Positions 1-10,869 of a stretch of DNA of 64,000 nucleotides are shown piece by piece. Position 1 is the first letter of the stretch. Every line of letters begins with the position of its first letter. The DNA comes from Mnemiopsis leidyi. Taxonomy: Eukaryota; Ctenophora; Tentaculata; Lobata; Bolinopsidae. The DNA lies in the NCBI GenBank assembly GCA_000226015.1, contig JH154850.1, positions 90,711 to 154,710 of the forward strand. Direction: 5' to 3'. The notes under the pieces were generated by a model that was given only the letters and a program-made list of their open reading frames with translations, ran no database searches and was not told where the DNA came from. The translations under genes and the position numbers were made by a program.

Positions 1-420
1 TTGTCTTGCTTCGCTGAGCTGCTCCGCCGCGCACTTTGCGCGCAGAGGTTGTTTGACTTTGTCCGACCCTCATTCGAAGCGAGAATAAAATTACGGGAGG
101 GTGCGCGCTGCTGAACAAGCGCAGAGGCTGCTCTTTTGCGGTGCAATAGGTCAGACAACATTTGGTGGCGCGCATAGCGCACAAAAAGAGCTCTGGTTAG
201 AACAATATCCTGATTAAGCGTTAAACTTGCGCGAGCCGCTTAAAAGGGCTATGGTTAGACCTTGTAGGTTGCTAACATACTGTCATGTTGCGGCCAACAT
301 TCGCTCTCACGCCCGACCAAGAAACTTTTTGTCTTTACGGCTTATTTTTTCGAGGTGTTACCTGTTGTTACCCGCTTGGTGTTGTTTTGTTTGTGGTGGT
401 GGTTGACCAAGCAGGGGATC
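1..420. repeat. GC-rich dispersed repeat (composite)
   Basis: This block carries the phrase 'gactttgtccgaccctcatt' followed by 'cgaagcgagaataaaa' and a GC-rich 'gggagggtgcgcgctgctg' tail. The same phrase recurs near 16387-16445 in the same orientation, and near 35574-35650 and 37124-37205 inverted. A second phrase at 265-310 ('ccttgtaggttgctaacata') recurs at 37986-38030. No open reading frame fits it. It looks like a non-autonomous mobile repeat or a mosaic of several; the family is not recognised and the ends are approximate. Confidence 0.6.
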
Positions 421-429
421 ACAAACACT

Positions 430-2600
430 GATAAATATTTATTTGAAGGGCTCCATATCAGATGCTAGAACTATCATGTATCAGATTAACTACCCAGGTT
501 ACTACTCAGCGATAGAGCTGTGGGTGGAGATCGAGCCGTCGCTCTTTTAAATGTCTTGCTCTCAAGGAGAGCTTGGCCGAGGTTTAAGAGTTCTAATTAG
601 AGTATACGTATTTTACTTTGAGGTTGAGTTGGAGCGCAATTAATTTTAGTGTATCATATTTTATTGGAACATGGAGGAAAGTAGTCGAATAATTAATGCA
701 ATATTAAAGATTACAAAGAATCAAATAAAGGTATTACAATCGCAGTATAAGATCAGGTTTAACATGGTCAAAGGTAATCATATCAAGATCATCAAAAGTT
801 CAGGTTCAATAGGGTCAGGTCAATTCGGCTCGCAGATATTTAATGGCTACTTCGACAACATGAAACAACACAATAATTATGGAGTCCAGGACGTCTTAGG
901 CTGGAAATCTCTGTGGACGACATGGAGGTGGTGGCGTGGAGACTGGAGGAACTATTCGTGCTGCTCTATCATCTATATCAATATGATTCTCTTTAAGGTA
1001 ATTGGGGCACTGACTGTAGGACTTCTGATTCTGAAACAAAACTCGATCACAATCTTCTACGTGGCCATTCTAATGAATTATTGAAATATGGAGATCTTTT
1101 TATTAAGTTGTAACAAAAATTCGGAAAATCGTAACTTTAAAATTCTAACGACGTCAGATGACAACTTACTTTGCAACGGAAATCATTATCTGGAAACTTT
1201 AGGACTTGTTTAATCGTCGGCTATGTTACTAATTACTAATACTATCACATTTTGACTCAGTTCGAGCTTCCTGAAAACAAGGAAACTAAGAAACTAGGCG
1301 TGTTCCTAATCTAACTAATTACTACTTTTGCAATGACGGATGGTAAAAATTTGCGGCCTTCCTCGTGGCCACCAATACTTATCTAATTCAAGGTGCTTGT
1401 AGTATGATCACAAATTACTAGACGCGTATCAACTTACTTACGACATTAAAAGTACTGCCACTGGATTATCTGGTGCGACTTTAGGCCTTTCAATCCGATA
1501 TTTGGTGTATAGTAGGTACCATGCTTCAGGACTCAAGTTAGCGAACTGAAATAAGAAATCCTTAGTTCCTCGAGCGTAAACTTCTAGAGTGATTATCATT
1601 GTATTCTACGCAAGATACTAAAGCATTTAAAAACGTTTGAGGTGCATTATGGCTAACGATCACAAATTGAGTATCAATTGCAGCACAATAACAAGGCAAA
1701 AAAGATTATAAACTAACCGTGGAACAAAATCTGTTCAACCCAAGATATTTGTGTAGGCTCTTCATCCCGATTCCCGTACTACCCCCCAAAGCAACAACTG
1801 TAGATGACCAACTCTGGCCTCTACCACAACTCTATCTGCCTCTCCCCTCTCCTGAGGTTTACTGCCACGTGTTCGTCTCTTATATATTAGTCCCATCTCT
1901 AGTCTGTTTCCGCGCGTTGTCGTCACACTGCGATCCTCGATGATCCCGCTCTCATATTTTCGCCCTTTTTTCTTCCGTCTCTCCGGCGTCTAGGTCTCTT
2001 GTTCTCTGGTCGCTCCCACGGTAAAATTATCACTAAATTTTTCACTATCAGAAACGGATAACTGCAGGGAACATTCAAAATTAAAAGTGTTACAATCTTT
2101 GTCTAGAATTGTTGCCAATTCAAATTTGGATCTTTGTCCATTTTTATTTAGGGTAAATCTTCAATATAAAACTTCACCAGAAGACGGAATCTAATTAAAA
2201 TAAAAAATACCGCTGTTATAAAGTCTCGATAGCCGCTGCACCTATGCAGAATTTTGGCTCTCTTGGTCCCTCGACCTTTAACTTAATCACCTCTCCCTTC
2301 TAGGTGTTGCAAAAACATGACAACTAGAGTTTTAACCAAACACGCGAATAATCATCTTCTCTTATATAATTTAATTCAAGTACTTAAGGTGAGCGTGTTA
2401 AAACATTAAACAGGTGCTCTATGGACATCGTCACTACTGTCAAACTAGGTCAAAACTCAAATCACTATTTACCCTTAAACACACTAAAATGACAACTGAT
2501 ATCCTATCAGGGGGTTACAACAGAAGTCCTCTCCACTGCCTCTAATCTCCTCCCCACTGAAAGACTTGCCTACTATAGATATATACTGTAGAGGAGTACG
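430..2600. other. No recognisable gene
   Basis: AT-rich sequence. The longest open frame (137 codons at 671-1084, plus strand) has no recognisable domain and no codon or splice evidence, so I do not call it a gene. Nothing else could be supported here. Confidence 0.5.
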
Positions 2601-2607
2601 AAACCCT

Positions 2608-2700
2608 TTGACGAGATTATATCCGTCTACCGTTCTAACGGTATATATAATATATATATATATATTATATATATTATATATTTTAGTATATATGTAGTTA
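2608..2700 (+). repeat. Fragment of the 8-bp-TSD miniature element plus (TA)n tract
   Basis: Starting at 2608 the sequence 'ttgacgagattatatccgtc' matches the left end of the miniature element seen complete at 36866-36946 and, shortened, at 3243-3290 and 3838-3909. After about 33 bp it runs into an imperfect TA dinucleotide tract (about 2640-2690), so the right end of the element is missing here. Confidence 0.6.
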
Positions 2701-3242
2701 AAACAAGAATTGCGCCCGCTTTGTTTGGTCTAAGGCGGACGCTTAAGATTTCCATCTCTCTTTTAGACTAGATACCGCTATGAAGTTACAGCCATTGTAA
2801 ACTTAATACTTTGATGAATGATGATATTCACGGTATACGCACTGTACGGCGACATACACTGAACAGCGACAGCGACATTTCGCTAATTGGCTATTCAGTG
2901 CGTGTCGTCATACTGATACAGTAGGTAACGCACTCTACTCTTTGGCGACATGTGATCCTCATCCTGTCTTTACTCTCTATCAATTCATGCATTCTAAGTC
3001 TGCGACATGAGATGCGGTGGGCTGGCATGTGCCCCACAGGGATGTAATACGAGAGGAGCGACAGACCTATAGGGATGTGATCCCCTGTCCTGATTGAGTG
3101 ATTCGAGATGTCAGATTTCAGTAATGTGATCCGTTAGTACAACTATAAATGTTCATGTACAACCAACGTGGCTATTTCATTATTTCATCGCCTTCCGTTA
3201 CCATGGCAACTACTCCTACAACCATAACTTTTCCTGGACGAT

Positions 3243-3290
3243 TTGACGAGATTATATCCGTCTACCGTGAGTCGGGTATCACCGCGACAA
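3243..3290 (+). mobile_element. Miniature inverted-repeat element, 48-bp deleted copy
   Basis: The copy begins 'ttgacgag' and ends 'cgcgacaa', and is flanked on both sides by the identical 8-bp 'tggacgat' (3235-3242 and 3291-3298). It sits inside the MULE pseudogene. Its length is 48 bp, a multiple of three, so the host reading frame stays open across it and gains 16 codons. It is an internally shortened relative of the 81-bp copy at 36866-36946. Confidence 0.75.
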
Positions 3291-3837
3291 TGGACGATGC
3301 GCTGGCAGCACCAACGTGGTTATCAACGGATATCCCTAGACGAAATACAACAGGAAACCGGACCTACATGAAATGTGTCCTAGCCCGCGAGGGTTGCAGA
3401 GCCCGAATCGTTCTAGTAAACGTTGGCTTGGTGAGCCCAGTTCCTAACCACCCCACCCACGACGTCCAGTATTCTGAGACCTACGTCTATGTGGCTATAC
3501 AGAAGCTCAGGAGGAATGCCGCCCAGATAGATCAACCAACCAAGCTCCTTGTCGCTGAAGCTGTAAGTCGGATGAACTTTGAAAGAAGGACGAAGTTCTC
3601 TGGGGAAGCTGAGTCGACTGTCCAGACAGACCAACAGAAATTACTTCTCCTCGCTCGCTAGAAGATCTCATCCTTCCTCCAGAATACATTGCATCACGCT
3701 TCCTTTCCTTTGGGACTCTGGATATACAGCAGAGCGACGACGATCCTTCCTGTTTGAAACACCAGCCAACCACTTGGACGCTGACCACTTGGTGATAGAC
3801 GGAACGTTCAAATCAGCACCTCAACAGCAACTCATGA

Positions 3838-3909
3838 TTGACGTGATTATATCCTATATCCGTCTACCGTTCTAGCGTTAGCTGCGTGAGTCGGGTATCA
3901 CCGCGACAA
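3838..3909 (+). mobile_element. Miniature inverted-repeat element, 72-bp copy
   Basis: Begins 'ttgacgtg', ends 'cgcgacaa', and is flanked by 'actcatga' (3830-3837) and 'actcacga' (3910-3917), an 8-bp target duplication with one later change. It interrupts the MULE transposase between its first and second catalytic blocks. It is the same family as 3243-3290 and 36866-36946. Confidence 0.75.
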
Positions 3910-4765
3910 ACTCACGACTCAGATGGTGGGAATTATACACGGGATTTTTGACAGTGGCTGGCACTTCCCCCTAGCGTATGGACTTAAGTTTAGCTACCCG
4001 GAAAACTCAAGCTCTCTAAGAGTAAGTCTATGTCTAGTCCTCCCTGAAGGTGTACAGTATGTCGCTGTTCAGTGAGCCGCTAAAGTATGTCGCTGTACAG
4101 TGTGTGTTGCCGTACAGTGTGTGTCACCGATCACCATACACTATGATACAGTGATAGAATCAATATGCGTGAGAGCGCGTGATGGCCGCGACAGTAGGAC
4201 TAGGTTACCAACCTTGTCAGACGTTGCGAAGCTGCCGCCCCGTGAATATTAAATATGGGCCGCAACGCAAGGCAATATCAACCTACAATCAACCAACAAT
4301 GGCCCTTTAATGGCCCTTTAATTAAAGGCCCTTTAATTTTAAAAGGCCAAAAAGTCTACAAATCGGGGGACGAATTGGAGTACTATAACAAGTACAAAAG
4401 GAAAGAAATAGTCATAGACAGTATCATAGAGTCATGAAAATTTTAGTTAATTATTGTAGATTTCATCACGTTATGTGCTTAAGAGAATTAGGCTACGTGA
4501 AAATTTGATCTGAAGGCCGTCAAGGTTCTATAAGTATAAAGGCCTTTAAGGCCCTAAAATGAAAATTTTCAACTCTGAGCAACAAAAACTAAGATCTACA
4601 GCCGTCAGCCCTACAAGCATAGTTGACGAGAGTCAGCTTAGTGCACTACGGCAAATTAGTGATCAAAGCTTTAAAACATGGTAGCTAGGACTTGTCAGAC
4701 GTTGCCTGACCTGCTGCCGCAACACAAGCTAGGACTAGGAGTAATCCTCCCATTTCTTAAGTCTA

Positions 4766-4980
4766 TCCGGCTGGGTGGTGTAACTCAGTAACTGTAGTGC
4801 TTTCACTTACGCTTCACATGCATCATACCGGGGTTCGATCCCCGGCTGTGGCAAGTCGGCTAGTCACCGTAAGATTAACCGTTAACGTCCCTACAGCTGA
4901 GCACCTCAGGCTATCCCATATAATACTAAGGGAGTGATTTGCATTTGCATTTGAATTGCATACTCCCAGGAATAAAACTT
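4766..4980 (+). repeat. tRNA-derived SINE
   Basis: The head (about 4766-4855) contains a perfect pol III B box, GGTTCGATCC at 4832-4841, within a perfect T-arm stem (CCGGGG/CCCCGG). A weaker A-box-like stretch, 'tgtaactcag', lies about 50 bp upstream. No clean anticodon arm or acceptor stem can be drawn, so this is a tRNA-derived SINE head and not a working tRNA gene. The tail continues with 'accgttaacgtccctacagc' and ends in a 'tgcatttgcattt' run near 4945-4960. No target duplication was identified. Confidence 0.65.
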
Positions 4981-4989
4981 GCTAAGATT

Positions 4990-5738
4990 GATTGATCCAA
5001 TATCGATGAAGTTGTACTTGTACCTTTGCACAATACAACTTTTTAGGTATAATTTTTTTCTCGTTTGATAAAGAGGATGGAGATTGTAGACAAGTTAAAC
5101 TATTCCCCTTTACAATAAATAAAAATTAGCTATCATAAAATCATGATCACATGACACTTAGAATTAGATGTCACAGTCAACAACCAATTAAATTTCTCTT
5201 GATCAAAATGACCGTCTGATATTATCATTTCTGATTCTCACGAAATGATTTTCAACTGAAAATTAACATGATAACTTTCCCATTTATAATAAATAAGTAA
5301 AGATAATACACATCTACAAAATTACAACAACACAATTTGAACACAAACAATATAAATGGTCATTACCTCAAATACGGGCGGCATGCGCAGAATCTTAAAA
5401 TTAAAAAGGAAAAACAAATAAAATGGATTGTCAGAGTTAAAAATGGTAGCGATATAATTGTTATGATATGGTTTGCTCATACCGTGACCATTTGTACTCT
5501 TAGAAAACAATTACGCAAAAATATATATCCCGCATGCAGTTGACAAGAAAGTTTTGTCAAAGGAACTGAAAATGGGTGAAATGAACATGAATCCAAAGTT
5601 GCTTTATTATGATGCTTATCTGTCTGAACTCAAGGCGAACCCTACTAAGATTTTCATAAAATATGAGTGAAAACATCTGATAAAAATAAGACAAAGAGCT
5701 CTCTCTCTCTGACTTAGTCGATATGCAGCTCTTAAATT
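4990..5738. other. No recognisable gene
   Basis: AT-rich intergenic DNA downstream of the Crypton-derived gene. It probably contains that gene's 3' untranslated region, with a (CT)n run at 5700-5710. Short open frames on both strands at 5322-5543 have no recognisable content. Confidence 0.5.
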
Positions 5739-8700
5739 CTAATTTGGGAAGTTAAAATTGAAGGTACAATTGACGAATCGGGCTGAGCCCTGCTTGAGGA
5801 CGCACATTATGTCTTTGATCTCGGTGTGGATTATTTTAGAGTCCTGTAACAGGGTGGAGGAATCCTTGTTGACAAACTCGCTGTACTCCATCCGTTCTTG
5901 CTTAATCGAGTCCGATGTTTTCGAGGTTATGTTTATCGTGCAGTCCTGGATTTATGTTAAATTAGATTCTGTGATTCTTTCCTTGTATATTTTTGTTAAT
6001 GAGAACAAGCAATCCAACTCCATAAGAAATTCTGTCAAAACATCGTTTTGATGAATTATCAGCATGAAACAGATTGATTTACTTAGTAAAATTAAACGAA
6101 CCTTTATTAAGGAGTCTGAATTCTGAAACGTGGGGGACTGTTTCTTTTCCTCGGGAGAATTTTTCGACAGTTCTGGAGTCCTGCACTGCACTGGAGATTT
6201 GGCGCATACTGAAATTAAGTTTGGTTCAAATATAAATTAAGATTAGTTGGTTTTGATGTTTAAACTCATTAAGGATAAACATATAATTTTCACGGTATAT
6301 GTTTAGTCAGTCATATATTTATGACTGACTAAACAAGAAACTGAACTAAACAAGAAACTGAACTAAACAAGAAACTGAACTAAACAAGAAACTGAACTAA
6401 ACAAGAAACTGAACTAAACAAGAAACTGAACTAAACAAGAAACTGAACTAAACAAGAAACTGAACTAAACAAGAAACTGAACTAAACAAGAAACTGAACT
6501 AAACAAGAAACTGAACTAAACAAGAAACTGGAGACAAGATCTCCAGGTACACAAACCTGGCTGTGGGACGGGCTGGTGATGGATGTTGCTGGTGATGACG
6601 ACATTGGGGATGTGAGACTGCGACAGAACAGGAGAATGTGAGTTGGGTTGAGGGGAAGGTTGAGAAAGAGGCTGAGAGAATGGTAGAGAGTGTGGTTGAG
6701 AAGTGGGTTGCGGGAGAGGTTGAGGTAGCAGCTGCGGAGGTGGCTGTGAGGGACTCTGAGCAAGAGAGACGCTGGTTATTACAGGGTGTTGCGAGGGTTG
6801 TGTCGACAGGGCTGCTGAGTCTGGTATCATCATGATCTGGGCTCCTTGGATCAATGAGGGAGAACCCTGAGAGAGGGGAAAAGTTGGTGGCTACATGTTA
6901 AATTGAGATAATTGAGTTTAGGCTGACATTAATCACAAAAAAAACGTAAAAATTACAAAATTCAAAAGGCGTGAATCTAGCCCAATACTATTCAAGTTCT
7001 AAACAAAATGTTAAAACTACATTACAAAACTTACTCCACTAAAATAAAATCTGGCAGGCCTGTGAGATACAAGATAAAGCACACTCTAGTTAGATACAAG
7101 ATAAAGCACACTCTAGTAAGATATAGCAGACTAGCCATTAACCTGAAAGTTAGCGAGGGAGGTAGCTACAGCTGCCAGATTAAAGTCCGGGGAGTTAGCT
7201 TGAGACAGAGTGCTGGAAAGACTTGTAGCTAAACTCTGTAGAATGTTGTCGTGTGTCATCTTCATGTCCTGCTGGACCTTGGAGTCAACCATGTTCGACC
7301 TCACCATCGTAGGGGGATAACCTCTGAGAGTAACGGTATAAGTGTACACGTGACAAAATTCCAAATATTCGGCAAAAAGAATGGGAAAACGTTGCTGCAG
7401 TGTTCTGCAAGCTAACTATTCACTTTTGCGTCGCAGAAAAGTGCAAGGTGAAGACAGTCAGAAATTGGACGACAAAACAAAGATATCAGCAGATTTTCAA
7501 CATATTAAACATACTTGTCGCCGTAGTACTGAGCCAGTATGCTGGCATCTGCCGAGGAGAGATAATCGTTCTCGTCGAAAGTGTTGGAGGGAACGGTGGA
7601 GAATGTTCCCATCACCTGCACAAGTTGGAAATTATCGATACTGCATTATCATCATAGGTACAAAGAATCGATTATCACCAGTGAAACAATCGATTAACTG
7701 TCGACATGAAAACATAAAACCGCGATAAACGCGTAAAAATATAGAAAACCTGATTGTTCTGGTTGTTTGCGATGGCGGGAGAGTTTTCAGTCTCCATTTT
7801 CATCTGATTGTGAGAGTTTGGGTTAAGTTTACCCTCTCCGTTGTTCAGATTCTGCATCCCACTGAGCCCCATCGTACGGGCAGCATTCGCCATCTGATTT
7901 GGTAATTTGGTGTTGATTTAGTGCATCAAACTAGCTCATGTGCATTGTGCACATGCTTTAGTGCATTAAACAAGAACAATAGAGTGATCAGAGGAACTTT
8001 CGACTACTTAAAACATGTAGAAATCAATTAAAATTTATGAAATGGCAAGTCACTAACCGCTCAATAATATATAATCTAATTTGAACTCGTAGTTGGTATG
8101 ACTTAAGGGAAGTGACAAGAAACAGTAACAGGTAACAGTTACAGGTAACAGTAAAAGGTAACAGTTACAGGTAACAGTAGATAACTTAAATAGCAAGAAC
8201 TTTTTAAACTATAATCAGATAGAAAGCAGCAGACTGGGTCTGACCTGTCTGATTATAGAACCGAGAGTAGCCTCGCTGAGCCGTACAGGGCGGTACCACA
8301 CATCAGCGTCAGTAGTGAAGTTGGAGAGAGCGAGAAAGAGAGGTCCAATACCCCTCATGTGTTTGGGCCTGTGTCGCAGGAACTCTCGGAACAGGAATAC
8401 CGGACATCTGAAGGTGAGACGAGGAGTTAGAAAGTACGGTTTAAACGTTCTTGATGAGAAACTGTAGCCCCATACGATTTTTATAAATCGTATGGACTTG
8501 AAATTGACGGGGTCTGCCATATATCCTGCCTGGTATGTAGTATAGATGATATACCAAACAGTCATTGACCATCTATGACTAGACTATAAATATCGATTAT
8601 CGAGTAACGAGCTCAAAGATTTAAAAAAATAGGTATGATCCTTTCCCAGACATAACGTTGAACTTTAAAGCCCCTAAGTGGAAATCAATAAAAAACTATG

Positions 8701-10869
8701 TTCCAGTTATAATTGTCCAGATTTATGATTATTGACTTAAATTTGATAAAAATAGAATCTATAAAACTTACTTCTCTCCGTCGTTTGCGTGTACAATCAT
8801 TGACCGCAGATTCTCTGTTCCACCTGCGCTTGGCTTTGTACAAATAACTCTGACCACGCCTTGTTCCTCGCGCACCTGAACGGGTTGATATGTAAGGCAC
8901 GTGCAGCAGCAGTGTGCAGTGTAACGCACGTGCAGCAGCAGCGCGATGGACAGAGTTGGATGCGTGACAGTTAACGCAGTGTGTCGTGCAACGTGATTTG
9001 TTATCTTATCGATCACGCGCAGTCGCATGGATTATTTGAGAGTGAGCGAGGTGTATGTGGTAGAAAGTGTGCCAAGAAATTTTAAGATATAAATGAAATA
9101 TCGGGTTTATCTATTCTAAATTTCTTTCCTAGATCGAAACCTTTAGCCGGAATCTGTAATATTTTGTATCTAAGGAAGATTTGACATGATGAGACAAGAA
9201 AAGACAAGAAAAGATTTGGCCGATAGATTTACCTCAAAGTCTTCCACCCGCAGCATGTAAAGATCCTTCCTCCCCTTGATACCCATCCTCTTGACCAAGT
9301 TGAGGAGGTTGACATTTAGAAGAGCTAAAGCAGACTGGTTACCGAGCTGTCCACTTCTCCACAACAAATCTTCCTCCTTAGCGCTGATGTTGATCTGAAA
9401 GTGCGATATTTACAATCTTCACATGTCAAGAAAAGATGGCAATACATACCTGTTGTTTACAGTCTTCACGTGTCATGAAAAGAGGGTAATATCTGTTGTT
9501 GTGCCTGAGCGGTGATCACAACAGAATTGCTAAATTAAGCATCATGGAGGCGTTGAGTAGAAATTTTCAGTAAAAACATACGAATATCTACTTCTTTTAT
9601 TTCAGTTTCGGGCGCGATTTTAATAACTGGGTTTGTGATTGAGTAACATACTTGCACTGATGAAAACATCTTCCGATTTTCAGGGAGGGGCTCATTTTTA
9701 AACAAAAACAAAAGATAATGTGTGTGACATGTGGCTAGAAATTGCAGCTAAATCGTTGCTCAGAAGGAAATAAAGTAGAGAAATAAGTACGGCCTCGCGG
9801 TTTGACAGCGCACGTGGTATGAAGAGAAAAAAGTGGGTTCGTTTTCGAAAAGCAAACATCCGGCCCGGGATGCTGAGTTCGCTGAATTTTCTTTGTTGTG
9901 TTTAAACAAACAAAAAATCGTCCCGGAACTGGATCAAACACGTGCTGAACGAACCAACGTCGGACACGTCTTTTAGCTAACCTACACGTACTGTAGTTGA
10001 GTTTGTGGAAACGAACTTTTCGTGACACGCCCAAAGTTGGAGAGATTTGACAAATGCATAGAAATTGCTGTTCTAAGAAGCTAGAATTGTCTTATTTGAA
10101 GAATAAGATAAAATATAGATAAGGGAATTCCTAAGGATGTGTCGCGATTTGAAAAAAAAGTTCCAAACATAATTTCTCAATATCTACTTTAGTTTTTGCG
10201 ACACCTCTGCACGTATACCTTCCCTTAAGGATCATGCATTATTGGTTGAAAATAGCAAAGGGAGAGTGGAACATTTTAAGTCACCTGTACAAGCTGCTGC
10301 TTTCTGTTCCCCCGGAGCATGAGGGCCCTCATTCTCTGTTTCAAGACCAGATTACTCTCTCTGAAAGTGGGGTCCCTCTTCAGGGACACCTCTCCGATCG
10401 TGTTCTCTTGGAGATACCGCTCGATGCTTTTCCTCATTAGTCGCAGACACTCCGCCTCGTACGGCTCACCGGATACCTGGACGTCGGGAGTTTTGAAGGG
10501 AGACAACTTATCAGCGCATGTAGGGTTGGGGTAAGTGTAAGGGTTATATAAAGCACTAAACTTAGGACATTTTTATGTCAAGGCTAAGGAGAATTGTTCA
10601 CGAATTTGATATATAAAGTGGAAAGCTACTTTTTACTTACAGCAGCAAACGTTTTTAAATCTCACCTTGCAGATTTCTGCGTAGAACCTACAGAGAAGCT
10701 TGTTGAGCTGCTCGAAAGAGACGGTCTCCAACGGTCTTGTCTCCCCGTTTTTAGCGGCCCACTGTCTCCACACGTTGACACCCCAGTTTGTCTTCTTGGT
10801 GGTGGAGGTTATAGCTTCTCCAGTGTAGGCTAACTCCTGTCCTTCGTACGCGTTTACATCTACCATCAT
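5739..10869 (-). CDS. Crypton-derived (DUF3504-like) tyrosine-recombinase domain protein, 11 exons
   Basis: Exons in transcript order: 10869-10666, 10506-10285, 9394-9233, 8875-8772, 8407-8245, 7893-7750, 7615-7515, 7323-7143, 6866-6557, 6208-6102 and 5945-5739. All have GT/AG borders and matching phases, giving 634 aa. An in-frame TAA lies just before the first ATG. The N-terminal half resembles the domain shared by ZMYM2-4, QRICH1, KIAA1958 and Crypton recombinases: 'TNWGVNVWRQWAAKNGE', 'LNKLLCRFYAEICK', 'CLRLMRKSIERYLQE', and later 'KCPVFLFREFLRHRPKHMR' with 'ADVWYRPVRLSEATLGSI'. Where active relatives carry an arginine (LRGxEE) this protein reads 'GIKGRKD'. After 'ARTMGLSGMQ' it leaves the family before the HxxR and tyrosine motifs. 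The rest is Q/P/S-rich (exon 9 is almost all PQ/SQ), then a charged exon, then a C-terminal exon ending 'VNCTFNFNFPN'. I infer a domesticated, catalytically inactive nuclear protein, perhaps DNA-binding or a transcription cofactor. The family match is by eye. Confidence 0.82.
6325..6532. repeat. 17-bp tandem repeat, about 12 units
   Basis: The near-perfect unit 'actaaacaagaaactga' is repeated head to tail. It lies in intron 9 of the Crypton-derived gene, starting only about 25 bp downstream (in transcript sense) of that intron's 5' splice site at 6557. The units are almost identical, which suggests recent expansion. Confidence 0.95.
8115..8178. repeat. Short imperfect tandem repeat
   Basis: Alternating 'ggtaacagttaca' and 'ggtaacagta' units, about five in all, in intron 5 of the Crypton-derived gene. 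No function is evident. Confidence 0.8.

Larger units (their letters stand above)
3149..4010 (+). pseudogene. Decayed Mutator-like (FLYWCH/MULE) transposase
   Basis: The frame at 3149-3661 contains a FLYWCH-like zinc-finger region: 'RTYMKCVLAREGCRARI', then a histidine-containing 'NHPTHD', followed by an alpha-helical stretch ending 'EAVSRMNFERRTKF'. In a shifted frame after 3660 come 'EDLILPPEYIASRF' and then the first catalytic block of MULE transposases, 'HLVIDGTFKSAPQQ'. After 3918, in another frame, comes 'QMVGIIHGIFDSGWHFPLAY', the next block of the same domain. The element is therefore broken by frameshifts and a stop, and by two inserted miniature elements (3243-3290 and 3838-3909). 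MULE transposases move plain DNA transposons by a DDE mechanism. The downstream half of the transposase is not visible, and terminal repeats were not found. The family call rests on motif recall, not on a search. Confidence 0.7.

Noticed and set aside
671-1084. 137-codon plus-strand open frame
   Set aside because: No domain, low-complexity AT-rich coding, no splice partners or neighbours that would support a gene.
4766-4855. Functional tRNA gene
   Set aside because: Perfect B box, but the acceptor, D and anticodon arms do not fold; a SINE tail follows.
9735-10034. 99-codon minus-strand frame in intron 2 of the Crypton-derived gene
   Set aside because: Lies inside a well-supported intron, has no recognisable content and no acceptor or donor in phase with the flanking exons.
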